A program made the translations under genes and the position numbers. A stretch of 64,000 nucleotides of DNA from Lasioglossum baleicum (Eukaryota; Arthropoda; Insecta; Hymenoptera; Halictidae): the NCBI RefSeq assembly GCF_051020765.1, contig NW_027469220.1:282593-346592 (forward strand). Reading direction: 5' to 3'. Below, piece after piece: positions 50,358 through 63,900 of the stretch. Positions within the stretch are counted from its first letter, which is position 1. Each line of letters starts with the position of its first letter. Below the pieces are notes generated by a model, which saw nothing but the letters and a program-made list of their open reading frames with translations, searched no databases and was not told the origin of the DNA.

Positions 50358-53018
50358 GCATCCTCTCGCACGTGTTTTTACTCGACTAGCCTGCGGGATG
50401 CATCCTTTCGCACGTGTTTTTACTCGACTAGCCTGCGGGATGCATCCCCTCGCACGTGTTTTTGCTCGACTAGCCTGCGGGATGCATCCTCTCGCACGTG
50501 TTTTTGCTCGACTAGCCATGCGCATCCCAAAAAACCTGCGCATGCGCATCCCAAAAAATCTGCGCATGCGCATCCCACAAAACCTGCGCATGCGCATCCC
50601 ACAAAACCTCGCACGTGTTTGTGCTCGACTAGACTGCGGGATGCATCCTTTCGCACGTGTTTTTACTCGACTAGCCTGCGGGATGCATCCTCTCGCACGT
50701 GTTTTTGCTCGACTACCCTGCGGGATGCATCCTCTCGCACGTGTTTTTACTCGACTAGCCTGCGGGATGCATCCTCTCGCACGTGTTTTTACTCGACTAC
50801 CCTGATGGATGCATCCTCTCGCACGTGTTTTTGCTCGACTAGCCTGCGGGATGCATCCTCTCGCACGTGTTTTTACTCGACTAGCCTGCGGGATGCATCC
50901 TCTCGCACGTGTTTTTACTCGACTACCCTGCGGGATGCATCCTCTCGCACGTGTTTTTGCTCGACTAGCCATGCGCATCCCAAAAAACCTGCGCATGCGC
51001 ATCCCAAAAAACCTGCGCATGCGCATCCCACAAAACCTGCGCATGCGCATCCCACAAAACCTCGCACGTGTTTGTGCTCGACTAGCCTGCGGGATGCATC
51101 CTCTCGCACGTGTTTTTACTCGACTAGCCTGCGGGATGCATCCTCTCGCACGTGTTTTTGCTCGACTAGCCATGCGCATCCCAAAAAACCTGCACATGCG
51201 CATCCCAAAAAACCTGCACATGCGCATCCCAAAAAACCTGCGCATGCGCATCCCACAAAACCTGCGCATGCGCATCCCACAAAACCTCGCACGTGTTTTT
51301 ACTCGACTAGCCTGCGGGATGCATCCTCTCGCACGTGTTTTTACTCGACTAGCCTGCGGGATGCATCCTCTCGCACGTGTTTTTACTCGACTAGCCTGCG
51401 GGATGCATCGTCTCGCACGTGTTTTTACTCGACTAGCCATGCGCATCCCAAAAAACCTGCACATGCGCATCCCAAAAAACCTGCACATGCGCATCCCAAA
51501 AAACCTGCGCATGCGCATCCCACAAAACCTGCGCATGCGCATCCCACAAAACCTGCGTATGCGCATCCCACAAAACCTCGCACGTGTTTTTACTCGACTA
51601 GCCTGCGGGATGCATCGTCTCGCACGTGTTTTTACTCGACTAGCCTGCGGGATGCATCCTCTCGCACGTGTTTTTGCTCGACTAGCCATGCGCATCCCAA
51701 AAAACCTGCGCATGCGCATCCCAAAAAATCTGCGCATGCGCATCCCACAAAACCTGCGCATGCGCATCCCACAAAACCTCGCACGTGTTTGTGCTCGACT
51801 AGCCTGCGGGATGCATCCTCTCGCACGTGTTTTTACTCGACTAGCCTGCGGGATGCATCCTCTCGCACGTGTTTTTGCTCGACTAGCCATGCGCATCCCA
51901 AAAAACCTGCGCATGCGCATCCCAAAAAACCTGCGCATGCGCATCCCAAAAAACCTGCGCATGCGCATCCCACAAAACCTGCGTATGCGCATCCCACAAA
52001 ACCTCGCACGTGTTTTTACTCGACTAGCCTGCGGGATGCATCCTCTCGCACGTGTTTTTACTCGACTACCCTGCGGGATGCATCCTCTCGCACGTGTTTT
52101 TGCTCGACTAGCCATGCGCATCCCAAAAAACCTGCGCATGCGCATCCCAAAAAACCTGCGCATGCGCATCCCAAAAAACCTGCGCATGCGCATCCCACAA
52201 AACCTGCGTATGCGCATCCCACAAAACCTCGCACGTGTTTTTACTCGACTAGCCTGCGGGATGCATCCTCTCGCACGTGTTTTTACTCGACTAGCCTGCG
52301 GGATGCATCCTCTCGCACGTGTTTTTGCTCGACTAGCCATGCGCATCCCAAAAAACCTGCATATGCGCATCCCAAAAAACCTGCGCATGCGCATCCCACA
52401 AAACCTGCGCATGCGCATCCCACAAAACCTCGCACGTGTTTTTACTCGACTAGCCTGCGGGATGCATCCTCTCGCACGTGTTTTTACTCGACTAGCCTGC
52501 GGGATGCATCCTCTCGCACGTGTTTTTACTCGACTAGCCTGCGGGATGCATCGTCTCGCACGTGTTTTTACTCGACTAGCCTGCGGGATGCATCCTCTCG
52601 CACGTGTTTTTGCTCGACTAGCCATGCGCATCCCAAAAAACCTGCGCATGCGCATCCCAAAAAATCTGCGCATGCGCATCCCACAAAACCTGCGCATGCG
52701 CATCCCACAAAACCTCGCACGTGTTTGTGCTCGACTAGCCTGCGGGATGCATCCTCTCGCACGTGTTTTTACTCGACTAGCCTGCGGGATGCATCCTCTC
52801 GCACGTGTTTTTGCTCGACTAGCCATGCGCATCCCAAAAAACCTGCACATGCGCATCCCAAAAAACCTGCACATGCGCATCCCAAAAAACCTGCGCATGC
52901 GCATCCCACAAAACCTGCGCATGCGCATCCCACAAAACCTCGCACGTGTTTTTACTCGACTAGCCTGCGGGATGCATCCTCTCGCACGTGTTTTTACTCG
53001 ACTAGCCTGCGGGATGCA
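50358..53018 (+). repeat. Second copy of the 44,800-47,460 segment
   Basis: This is the partner described at offset 5,558 bp. It is followed by a segment that matches 43,390-45,136 instead, so the junction near 53.0-53.3 kb is a breakpoint between two different source segments. Confidence 0.82.
50971..51687 (+). repeat. 717-bp higher-order block lacking the AAT marker, second copy
   Basis: It lies 5,558 bp after the copy at 45,413 and shares its missing AAT marker, which supports a direct segmental duplication. Confidence 0.88.
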
Positions 53019-53316
53019 TCCTCTCGCACGTGTTTTTACTCGACTAGCCTGCGGGATGCATCGTCTCGCACGTGTTTTTACTCGACTAGCCATGCGCATC
53101 CCAAAAAACCTGCACATGCGCATCCCAAAAAACCTGCACATGCGCATCCCAAAAAACCTGCGCATGCGCATCCCACAAAACCTGCGTATGCGCATCCCAC
53201 AAAACCTCGCACGTGTTTTTACTCGACTAGCCTGCGGGATGCATCGTCTCGCACGTGTTTTTACTCGACTAGCCTGCGGGATGCATCCTCTCGCACGTGT
53301 TTTTGCTCGACTAGCC
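52624..53316 (+). repeat. 717-type block, 693-bp variant
   Basis: The third long linker lacks one 24-bp unit. The following cluster has CATCCCTC near 53,400, a variant otherwise seen in the first 8 kb (near 2,819, 4,457 and 8,030). Confidence 0.84.
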
Positions 53317-55005
53317 ATGCGCATCCCAAAAAACCTGCGCATGCGCATCCCAAAAAATCTGCGCATGCGCATCCCACAAAACCTGCGCATGCGCATCCCT
53401 CAAAACCTCGCACGTGTTTGTGCTCGACTAGCCTGCGGGATGCATCCTCTCGCACGTGTTTTTACTCGACTAGCCTGCGGGATGCATCCTCTCGCACGTG
53501 TTTTTGCTCGACTAGCCATGCGCATCCCAAAAAACCTGCACATGCGCATCCCAAAAAACCTGCACATGCGCATCCCAAAAAACCTGCGCATGCGCATCCC
53601 ACAAAACCTGCGCATGCGCATCCCACAAAACCTCGCACGTGTTTTTACTCGACTAGCCTGCGGGATGCATCCTCTCGCACGTGTTTTTACTCGACTAGCC
53701 TGCGGGATGCATCCTTTCGCACGTGTTTTTACTCGACTAGCCTGCGGGATGCATCCCCTCGCACGTGTTTTTGCTCGACTAGCCTGCGGGATGCATCCTC
53801 TCGCACGTGTTTTTGCTCGACTAGCCATGCGCATCCCAAAAAACCTGCGCATGCGCATCCCAAAAAATCTGCGCATGCGCATCCCACAAAACCTGCGCAT
53901 GCGCATCCCACAAAACCTCGCACGTGTTTTTACTCGACTAGCCTGCGGGATGCATCCTCTCGCACGTGTTTTTACTCGACTAGCCTGCGGGATGCATCCT
54001 CTCGCACGTGTTTTTACTCGACTAGCCTGCGGGATGCATCGTCTCGCACGTGTTTTTACTCGACTAGCCATGCGCATCCCAAAAAACCTGCACATGCGCA
54101 TCCCAAAAAACCTGCACATGCGCATCCCAAAAAACCTGCGCATGCGCATCCCACAAAACCTGCGCATGCGCATCCCACAAAACCTGCGTATGCGCATCCC
54201 ACAAAACCTCGCACGTGTTTTTACTCGACTAGCCTGCGGGATGCATCGTCTCGCACGTGTTTTTACTCGACTAGCCTGCGGGATGCATCCTCTCGCACGT
54301 GTTTTTGCTCGACTAGCCATGCGCATCCCAAAAAACCTGCGCATGCGCATCCCAAAAAATCTGCGCATGCGCATCCCACAAAACCTGCGCATGCGCATCC
54401 CACAAAACCTCGCACGTGTTTGTGCTCGACTAGCCTGCGGGATGCATCCTCTCGCACGTGTTTTTACTCGACTAGCCTGCGGGATGCATCCTCTCGCACG
54501 TGTTTTTGCTCGACTAGCCATGCGCATCCCAAAAAACCTGCACATGCGCATCCCAAAAAACCTGCACATGCGCATCCCAAAAAACCTGCGCATGCGCATC
54601 CCACAAAACCTGCGCATGCGCATCCCACAAAACCTCGCACGTGTTTTTACTCGACTAGCCTGCGGGATGCATCCTCTCGCACGTGTTTTTACTCGACTAG
54701 CCTGCGGGATGCATCCTTTCGCACGTGTTTTTACTCGACTAGCCTGCGGGATGCATCCCCTCGCACGTGTTTTTGCTCGACTAGCCTGCGGGATGCATCC
54801 TCTCGCACGTGTTTTTGCTCGACTAGCCATGCGCATCCCAAAAAACCTGCGCATGCGCATCCCAAAAAATCTGCGCATGCGCATCCCACAAAACCTGCGC
54901 ATGCGCATCCCACAAAACCTCGCACGTGTTTGTGCTCGACTAGACTGCGGGATGCATCCTTTCGCACGTGTTTTTACTCGACTAGCCTGCGGGATGCATC
55001 CTCTC
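53259..55005 (+). repeat. 1.7-kb copy of 43,390-45,136 (offset 9,869 bp)
   Basis: Markers at 43,392, 43,860, 44,394 and 44,862 all recur 9,869 bp later. The copy diverges near 55,005, where the source has a CTACCC core end and this copy has CTAGCC. Confidence 0.8.
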
Positions 55006-56973
55006 GCACGTGTTTTTGCTCGACTAGCCTGCGGGATGCATCCTCTCGCACGTGTTTTTGCTCGGCTAGCCTGCGGGATGCATCCTCTCGCACGTGTTTT
55101 TGCTCGACTAGCTATGCGCATCCCAAAAAACCTGCGCATGCGCATCCCACAAAACCTCGCACGTGTTTTTACTCGACTAGCCTGCGGGATGCATCCTCTC
55201 GCACGTGTTTTTACTCGACTAGCCTGCGGGATGCATCCTCTCGCACGTGTTTTTACTCGACTAGCCTGCGGGATGCATCGTCTCGCACGTGTTTGTGCTC
55301 GACTAGCCTGCGGGATGCATCCTCTCGCACGTGTTTTTGCTCGACTAGCCTGCGGGATGCATCCTCTCGCACGTGTTTTTGCTCGACTACCCTGCGGGAT
55401 GCATCCTCTCGCACGTGTTTTTACTCGACTAGCCTGCGGGATGCATCCTCTCGCACGTGTTTTTACTCGACTACCCTGATGGATGCATCCTCTCGCACGT
55501 GTTTTTGCTCGACTAGCCTGCGGGATGCATCCTCTCGCACGTGTTTTTACTCGACTAGCCTGCGGGATGCATCCTCTCGCACGTGTTTTTACTCGACTAC
55601 CCTGCGGGATGGATCCTCTCGCACGTGTTTTTGCTCGACTAGCCATGCGCATCCCAAAAAACCTGCGCATGCGCATCCCAAAAAACCTGCGCATGCGCAT
55701 CCCAAAAAACCTGCGCATGCGCATCCCACAAAACCTGCGTATGCGCATCCCACAAAACCTCGCACGTGTTTTTACTCGACTAGCCTGCGGGATGCATCCT
55801 CTCGCACGTGTTTTTACTCGACTACCCTGCGGGATGCATCCTCTCGCACGTGTTTTTGCTCGACTAGCCATGCGCATCCCAAAAAACCTGCGCATCCCAC
55901 AAAACCTGCGTATGCGCATCCCACAAAACCTCGCACGTGTTTTTACTCGACTAGCCTGCGGCATGCATCCTCTCGCACGTGTTTTTACTCGACTAGCCTG
56001 CGGGATGCATCCTCTCGCACGTGTTTTTGCTCGACTAGCCATGCGCATCCCAAAAAACCTGCACATGCGCATCCCAAAAAACCTGCGCATGCGCATCCCA
56101 CAAAACCTGCGCATGCGCATCCCACAAAACTCGCACGTGTTTTTACTCGACTAGCCTGCGGGATGCATCCTCTCGCACGTGTTTTTACTCGACTAGCCTG
56201 CGGGATGCATCCTCTCGCACGTGTTTTTACTCGACTAGCCTGCGGGATGCATCGTCTCGCACGTGTTTTTACTCGACTAGCCTGCGGGATGCATCCTCTC
56301 GCACGTGTTTTTGCTCGACTAGCCATGCGCATCCCAAAAAACCTGCGCATGCGCATCCCAAAAAATCTGCGCATGCGCATCCCACAAAACCTGCGCATGC
56401 GCATCCCACAAAACCTCGCACGTGTTTGTGCTCGACTAGCCTGCGGGATGCATCCTCTCGCACGTGTTTTTACTCGACTAGCCTGCGGGATGCATCCTCT
56501 CGCACGTGTTTTTGCTCGACTAGCCATGCGCATCCCAAAAAACCTGCACATGCGCATCCCAAAAAACCTGCACATGCGCATCCCAAAAAACCTGCGCATG
56601 CGCATCCCACAAAACCTGCGCATGCGCATCCCACAAAACCTCGCACGTGTTTTTACTCGACTAGCCTGCGGGATGCATCCTCTCGCACGTGTTTTTACTC
56701 GACTAGCCTGCGGGATGCATCGTCTCGCACGTGTTTTTACTCGACTAGCCTGCGGGATGCATCCTCTCGCACGTGTTTTTGCTCGACTAGCCATGCGCAT
56801 CCCAAAAAACCTGCGCATGCGCATCCCACAAAACCTGCGCATGCGCATCCCACAAAACCTCGCACGTGTTTTTACTCGACTAGCCTGCGGGATGCATCCT
56901 CTCGCACGTGTTTTTACTCGACTAGCCTGCGGGATGCATCCTCTCGCACGTGTTTTTACTCGACTAGCCTGCG
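54008..56973 (+). repeat. 2.97-kb copy of 47,430-50,395 (offset 6,578 bp)
   Basis: The two copies share four rare events at exactly 6,578 bp: TAGCTATGCG (48,535 and 55,113), GGATGGATCC (near 49,034 and 55,612), a 6-bp deletion in a 24-bp cluster (near 49,311 and 55,889) and a 1-bp C deletion before a core (49,552 and 56,130). They are near-identical. Confidence 0.88.
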
Positions 56974-57053
56974 GGATGCATCGTCTCGCACGTGTTTTTA
57001 CTCGACTAGCCTGCGGGATGCATCCTCTCGCACGTGTTTTTGCTCGACTAGCC

Positions 57054-57770
57054 ATGCGCATCCCAAAAAACCTGCGCATGCGCATCCCAAAAAATCTGCG
57101 CATGCGCATCCCACAAAACCTGCGCATGCGCATCCCACAAAACCTCGCACGTGTTTGTGCTCGACTAGCCTGCGGGATGCATCCTCTCGCACGTGTTTTT
57201 ACTCGACTAGCCTGCGGGATGCATCCTCTCGCACGTGTTTTTGCTCGACTAGCCATGCGCATCCCAAAAAACCTGCACATGCGCATCCCAAAAAACCTGC
57301 ACATGCGCATCCCAAAAAACCTGCGCATGCGCATCCCACAAAACCTGCGCATGCGCATCCCACAAAACCTCGCACGTGTTTTTACTCGACTAGCCTGCGG
57401 GATGCATCCTCTCGCACGTGTTTTTACTCGACTAGCCTGCGGGATGCATCCTCTCGCACGTGTTTTTACTCGACTAGCCTGCGGGATGCATCGTCTCGCA
57501 CGTGTTTTTACTCGACTAGCCATGCGCATCCCAAAAAACCTGCACATGCGCATCCCAAAAAACCTGCACATGCGCATCCCAAAAAACCTGCGCATGCGCA
57601 TCCCACAAAACCTGCGCATGCGCATCCCACAAAACCTGCGTATGCGCATCCCACAAAACCTCGCACGTGTTTTTACTCGACTAGCCTGCGGGATGCATCG
57701 TCTCGCACGTGTTTTTACTCGACTAGCCTGCGGGATGCATCCTCTCGCACGTGTTTTTGCTCGACTAGCC
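57054..57770 (+). repeat. 717-bp higher-order block, last full copy before the error-rich end
   Basis: It has standard order and length. Further right, copies of the same arrangement can still be followed (from about 60,610) but carry many single-base indels. Confidence 0.88.
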
Positions 57771-59059
57771 ATGCGCATCCCAAAAAACCTGCGCATGCGC
57801 ATCCCAAAAAATCTGCGCATGCGCATCCCACAAAACCTGCGCATGCGCATCCCACAAAACCTCGCACGTGTTTGTGCTCGACTAGCCTGCGGGATGCATC
57901 CTCTCGCACGTGTTTTTACTCGACTAGCCTGCGGGATGCATCCTCTCGCACGTGTTTTTACTCGACTAGCCTGCGGGATGCATCGTCTCGCACGTGTTTT
58001 TACTCGACTAGCCATGCGCATCCCAAAAAACCTGCACATGCGCATCCCAAAAAACCTGCACATGCGCATCCCAAAAAACCAGCGCATGCGCATCCCACAA
58101 AACCTGCGCATGCGCATCCCACAAAACCTGCGTATGCGCATCCCACAAAACCTCGCACGTGTTTTTACTCGACTAGCCTGCGGGATGCATCGTCTCGCAC
58201 GTGTTTTTACTCGACTAGCCTGCGGGATGCATCGTCTCGCACGTGTTTTTACTCGACTAGCCATGCGCATCCCAAAAAACCTGCACATGCGCATCCCAAA
58301 AAACCTGCACATGCGCATCCCAAAAAACCTGCGCATGCGCATCCCACAAAACCTGCGCATGCGCATCCCACAAAACCTGCGCATGCGCATCCCACAAAAC
58401 CTCGCACGTGTTTTTACTCGACTAGCCTGCGGGATGCATCCTCTCGCACGTGTTTTTACTCGACTAGCCTGCGGGATGCATCCTTTCGCACGTGTTTTTA
58501 CTCGACTAGCCTGCGGGATGCATCCCCTCGCACGTGTTTTTGCTCGACTAGCCTGCGGGATGCATCCTCTCGCACGTGTTTTTGCTCGACTAGCCATGCG
58601 CATCCCAAAAAACCTGCGCATGCGCATCCCAAAAAATCTGCGCATGCGCATCCCACAAAACCTGCGCATGCGCATCCCACAAAACCTCGCACGTGTTTTT
58701 ACTCGACTAGCCTGCGGGATGCATCCTCTCGCACGTGTTTTTACTCGACTAGCCTGCGGGATGCATCCTCTCGCACGTGTTTTTACTCGACTAGCCTGCG
58801 GGATGCATCGTCTCGCACGTGTTTTTACTCGACTAGCCATGCGCATCCCAAAAAACCTGCACATGCGCATCCCAAAAAACCTGCACATGCGCATCCCAAA
58901 AAACCTGCGCATGCGCATCCCACAAAACCTGCGCATGCGCATCCCACAAAACCTGCGTATGCGCATCCCACAAAACCTCGCACGTGTTTTTAATCGACTA
59001 GCCTGCGGGATGCATCGTCTCGCACGTGTTTTTACTCGACTAGCCTGCGGGATGCATCC

Positions 59060-60990
59060 TCTCGCACGTGTTTTTGCTCGACTAGCCATGCGCATCCCAA
59101 AAAACCTGCGCATGCGCATCCCAAAAAATCTGCGCATGCGCATCCCACAAAACCTGCGCATGCGCATCCCACAAAACCTCGCACGTGTTTGTGCTCGACT
59201 AGACTGCGGGATGCATCCTTTCGCACGTGTTTTTACTCGACTAGCCTGCGGGATGCATCCTCTCGCACGTGTTTTTGCTCGACTAGCCTGCGGGATGCAT
59301 CCTCTCGCACGTGTTTTTGCTCGGCTAGCCTGCGGGATGCATCCTCTCGCACGTGTTTTTGCTCGACTAGCTATGCGCATCCCAAAAAACCTGCGCATGC
59401 GCATCCCACAAAACCTCGCACGTGTTTTTACTCGACTAGCCTGCGGGATGCATCCTCTCGCACGTGTTTTTACTCGACTAGCCTGCGGGATGCATCCTCT
59501 CGCACGTGTTTTTACTCGACTAGCCTGCGGGATGCATCGTCTCGCACGTGTTTGTGCTCGACTAGCCTGCGGGATGCATCCTCTCGCACGTGTTTTTGCT
59601 CGACTAGCCTGCGGGATGCATCCTCTCGCACGTGTTTTTGCTCGACTACCCTGCGGGATGCATCCTCTCGCACGTGTTTTTACTCGACTAGCCTGCGGGA
59701 TGCATCCTCTCGCACGTGTTTTTACTCGACTACCCTGATGGATGCATCCTCTCGCACGTGTTTTTGCTCGACTAGCCTGCGGGATGCATCCTCTCGCACG
59801 TGTTTTTACTCGACTAGCCTGCGGGATGCATCCTCTCGCACGTGTTTTTACTCGACTACCCTGCGGGATGCATCCTCTCGCACGTGTTTTTGCTCGACTA
59901 GCCATGCGCATCCCAAAAAAACCTGCGCATGCGCATCCCAAAAAACCTGCGCATGCGCATCCCAAAAAACCTGCGCATGCGCATCCCAAAAAACCTGCGC
60001 ATGCGCATCCCACAAAACCTGCGTATGCGCATCCCACAAAACCTCGCACGTGTTTTTACTCGACTAGCCTGCGGGATGCATCCTCTCGCACGTGTTTTTA
60101 CTCGACTACCCTGCGGGATGCATCCTCTCGCACGTGTTTTTGCTCGACTAGCCATGCGCATCCCAAAAAACCTGCGCATCCCACAAAACCTGCGTATGCG
60201 CATCCCACAAAACCTCGCACGTGTTTTTACTCGACTAGCCTGCGGCATGCATCCTCTCGCACGTGTTTTTACTCGACTAGCCTGCGGGATGCATCCTCTC
60301 GCACGTGTTTTTGCTCGACTAGCCATGCGCATCCCAAAAAACCTGCACATGCGCATCCCAAAAAACCTGCGCATGCGCATCCCACAAAACCTGCGCATGC
60401 GCATCCCACAAAACCTCGCACGTGTTTTTACTCGACTAGCCTGCGGGATGCATCCTCTCGCACGTGTTTTTACTCGACTAGCCTGCGGGATGCATCCTCT
60501 CGCACGTGTTTTTACTCGACTAGCCTGCGGGATGCATCGTCTCGCACGTGTTTTTACTCGACTAGCCTGCGGGATGCATCCTCTCGCACGTGTTTTTGCT
60601 CGACTAGCCATGCGCATCCCAAAAAACCTGCGCATGCGCATCCCAAAAAATCTGCGCATGCGCATCCCACAAAACCTGCGCATGCGCATCCCACAAAACC
60701 TCGCACGTGTTTGTGCTCGACTAGCCTGCGGGATGCATCCTCTCGCACGTGTTTTTACTCGACTAGCCTGCGGGATGCATCCTCTCGCACGTGTTTTTGC
60801 TCGACTAGCCATGCGCATCCCAAAAAAACCTGCACATGCGCATCCCAAAAAACCTGCACATGCGCATCCCAAAAAACCTGCGCATGCGCATCCCACAAAA
60901 CCTGCGCATGCGCATCCCACAAAACCTCGCACGTGTTTTTACTCGACTAGCCTGCGGGATGCATCCTCTCGCACGTGTTTTTACTCGACT
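59060..60990 (+). repeat. 1.9-kb copy of 54,800-56,700 (offset 4,259, then 4,284-4,285 bp)
   Basis: TAGCTATGCG (59,372), the TGATGG linker (59,736) and the 6-bp deletion (near 60,173) are shared with 55,113, 55,477 and 55,889. One additional 24-bp unit and one extra A at about 59,911 raise the offset. The C deletion of 49,552 and 56,130 is not present near 60,415. Confidence 0.78.
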
Positions 60991-63900
60991 AGCCTGCGGG
61001 ATGCATCCTCTCGCACGTGTTTTTACTCGACTAGCCTGCGGGATGCATCCTCTCGCACGTGTTTTTGCTCGACTAGCCATGCGCATCCCAAAAAACCTGC
61101 GCATGCGCATCCCACAAAACCTGCGCATGCGCATCCCACAAAACCTCGCACGTGTTTTTACTCGACTAGCCTGCGGGGATGCATCCTCTCGCACGTGTTT
61201 TTACCTCGACTAGCCTGCGGGATGCATCCTCTCGCACGTGTTTTTACTCGACTAGCCTGCGGGATGCATCGTCTCGCACGTGTTTTTACTCGACTAGCCT
61301 GCGGGATGCATCCTCTCGCACGTGTGTTTTGCTCGACTAGAAATGCGCATCCCCAAAAAACCTGCGCATGCGCATCCCAAAAAATCTGCGCATGCGCATT
61401 CCCACAAAACCTGCGCATAGCGCATCCCACAAAAACCTCGCACGTGTTTGTGCTCCGACTAGCCTGCGGGATGCATCCTCTCGCACGTGTTTTTACTCGA
61501 CTAGCCTGCGGGATGCATCCTCTCGCACGTGTTTTTGCTCGACTAGCCATGCGCATCCCAAAAAACCTGCACATGCGCATCCCAAAAAAACCTGCACATG
61601 CGCATCCCAAAAAAACCTGCGCATGCGCATCCCACAAAACCTGCGCATGCGCATCCCACAAAACCTCGCACGTGTTTTTACTCGACTAGCCTGCGGGATG
61701 CATCCTCTCGCACGTGTTTTTACTCGACTAGCCTGCGGGATGCATCCTCTCGCACGTGTTTTTACTCGACTAGCCTGCGGGATGCATCGTCTCGCACGTG
61801 TTTTACTCGACTAGCCATGCGCATCCCAAAAAACCTGCACATGCGCATCCCAAAAAACCTGCACATGCGCATCCCAAAAAAACCTGCGCATGCGCATCCC
61901 ACAAAACCTGCGCATGCGCATCCCACAAAACCTGCGTATGCGCATCCCACAAAACCTCGCACGTGTTTTTACTCGACTAGCCTGCGGGATGCATCGTCTC
62001 GCACGTGTTTTTACTCGACTAGCCTGCGGGATGCATCCTCTCGCACGTGTTTTTGCTCGACTAGCCATGCGCATCCCAAAAAACCTGCGCATGCGCATCC
62101 CAAAAAAATCTGCGCATGCGCATCCCACAAAACCTGCGCATGCGCATCCCACAAAACCTCGCACGTGTTTGTGCTCGACTAGCCTGCGGGATGCATCCTC
62201 TCGCACGTGTTTTTACTCGACTAGCCTGCGGGATGCATCCTCTCGCACGTGTTTTTGCTCGACTAGCCATGCGCATCCCAAAAAACCTGCACATGCGCAT
62301 CCCAAAAAACCTGCGCATGCGCATTCCCCACAAAACCTGCGCATGCGCATCCCACAAAACCTCGCACGTGTTTTTACTCGACTAGCCTGCGGGATGCATC
62401 CTCTCGCACGTGTTTTTACTCGACTAGCCTGCGGGATGCATCCTCTCGCACGTGTTTTTTACTCGACTAGCCTGCGGGATGCATCGTCTCGCACGTGTTT
62501 TTACTCGACTAGCCTGCGGGATGCATCCTCTCGCACGTGTTTTTGCTCGACTAGCCATGCGCATCCCAAAAAACCTGCGCATGGCGCATCCCAAAAAATC
62601 TGCGCATGCGTATCCCACAAAACCTGCGCATGCGCATCCCACAAAACCTCGCACGTGTTTGTGCTCGACTAGCCTGCGGGATGCATCCTCTCGCACGTGT
62701 TTTTACTCGACTAGCCTGCGGGATGCATCCTCTCGCACGTGTTTTTGCTCGACTAGCCATGCGCATCCCAAAAAACCTGCACATGCGCATCCCAAAAAAC
62801 CCTGCACATGCGCATCCCAAAAAACCTGCGCATGCGCATCCCACAAAACCTGCGCATGCGCATCCCACAAAACCTCGCACGTGTTTTTACTCGACTAGCC
62901 TGCGGGATGCATCCTCTCGCACGTGTTTTTACTCGACTAGCCTGCGGGATGCATCCTTTCGCACGTGTTTTTACTCGACTAGCCTGCGGGATGCATCCCC
63001 TCGCACGTGTTTTTGCTCGACTAGCCTGCGGGATGCATCCTCTCGCACGTGTTTTTGCTCGACTAGCCATGCGCACCCCAAAAAAACCTGCGCATGCGCA
63101 TCCCAAAAAATCTGCGCATGCGCATCCCACAAAACCTGCGCATGCGCATCCCACAAATACCTCGCACGTGTTTGTGCTCGACTAGACTGCGGGATGCATC
63201 CTTTCGCACGTGTTTTTTACTCGACTAGCCTGCGGGATGCATCCTCTCGCACGTGTTTTTGCTCGACTAGCCTGCGGATGCATCCTCTCGCACGTGTTTT
63301 TGCTCGGCTAGCCTGCGGGATGCATCCACTCGCACGTGTTTTTGCTCGACTAGCTATGCGCATCCAAAAAACCTGCGCATGCGCATCCCACAAAACCTCG
63401 CACGTGTTTTTTACTCGACTAGCCTGCGGGATGCATCCTCTCGCACGTGTTTTTACTCGACTAGCCTGCGGGATGCATCCTCTCGCACGTGTTTTTACTC
63501 GACTAGCCTGCGGGATGCATCGTCTCGCACGTGTTTGTGCTCGACTAGCCTGCGGGATGCATCCTCTCGCACGTGTTTTTGCTCGACTAGCCTGCGGGAT
63601 GCATCCTCTCGCACGTGTTTTTGCTCGACTACCCTGCGGGATGCATCCTCTCGCACGTGTTTTTACTCGACTAGCCTGCGGGATGCATCCTCTCGCACGT
63701 GTTTTTACTCGACTACCCTGATGGATGCATCCTCTCGCACGTGTTTTTGCTCGACTAGCCTGCGGGATGCATCCTCTCGCACGTGTTTTTTACTCGACTA
63801 GCCTGCGGGATGCATCCTCTCGCACGTGTTTTTACTCGACTACCCTGCGGGGATGCATCCTCTCGCACGTGTTTTTGCTCGACTAGCCATGCGCATCCCA

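Larger units (their letters stand above)
15996..63720 (+). other. TGATGG short-linker variant, 18 copies (zone marker)
   Basis: The linker start TGCGGG is replaced by TGATGG after a CTACCC core end. TGA begins at 15,996, 17,106, 20,457, 26,184, 27,024, 29,547, 31,979, 32,819, 34,826, 39,284, 40,124, 42,254, 45,245, 48,899, 50,803, 55,477, 59,736 and 63,719. None occurs before 15,996. In one forward frame each is a stop codon. Intervals range from 840 to 5,727 bp, so the array is not a simple regular higher-order repeat. Confidence 0.9.
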
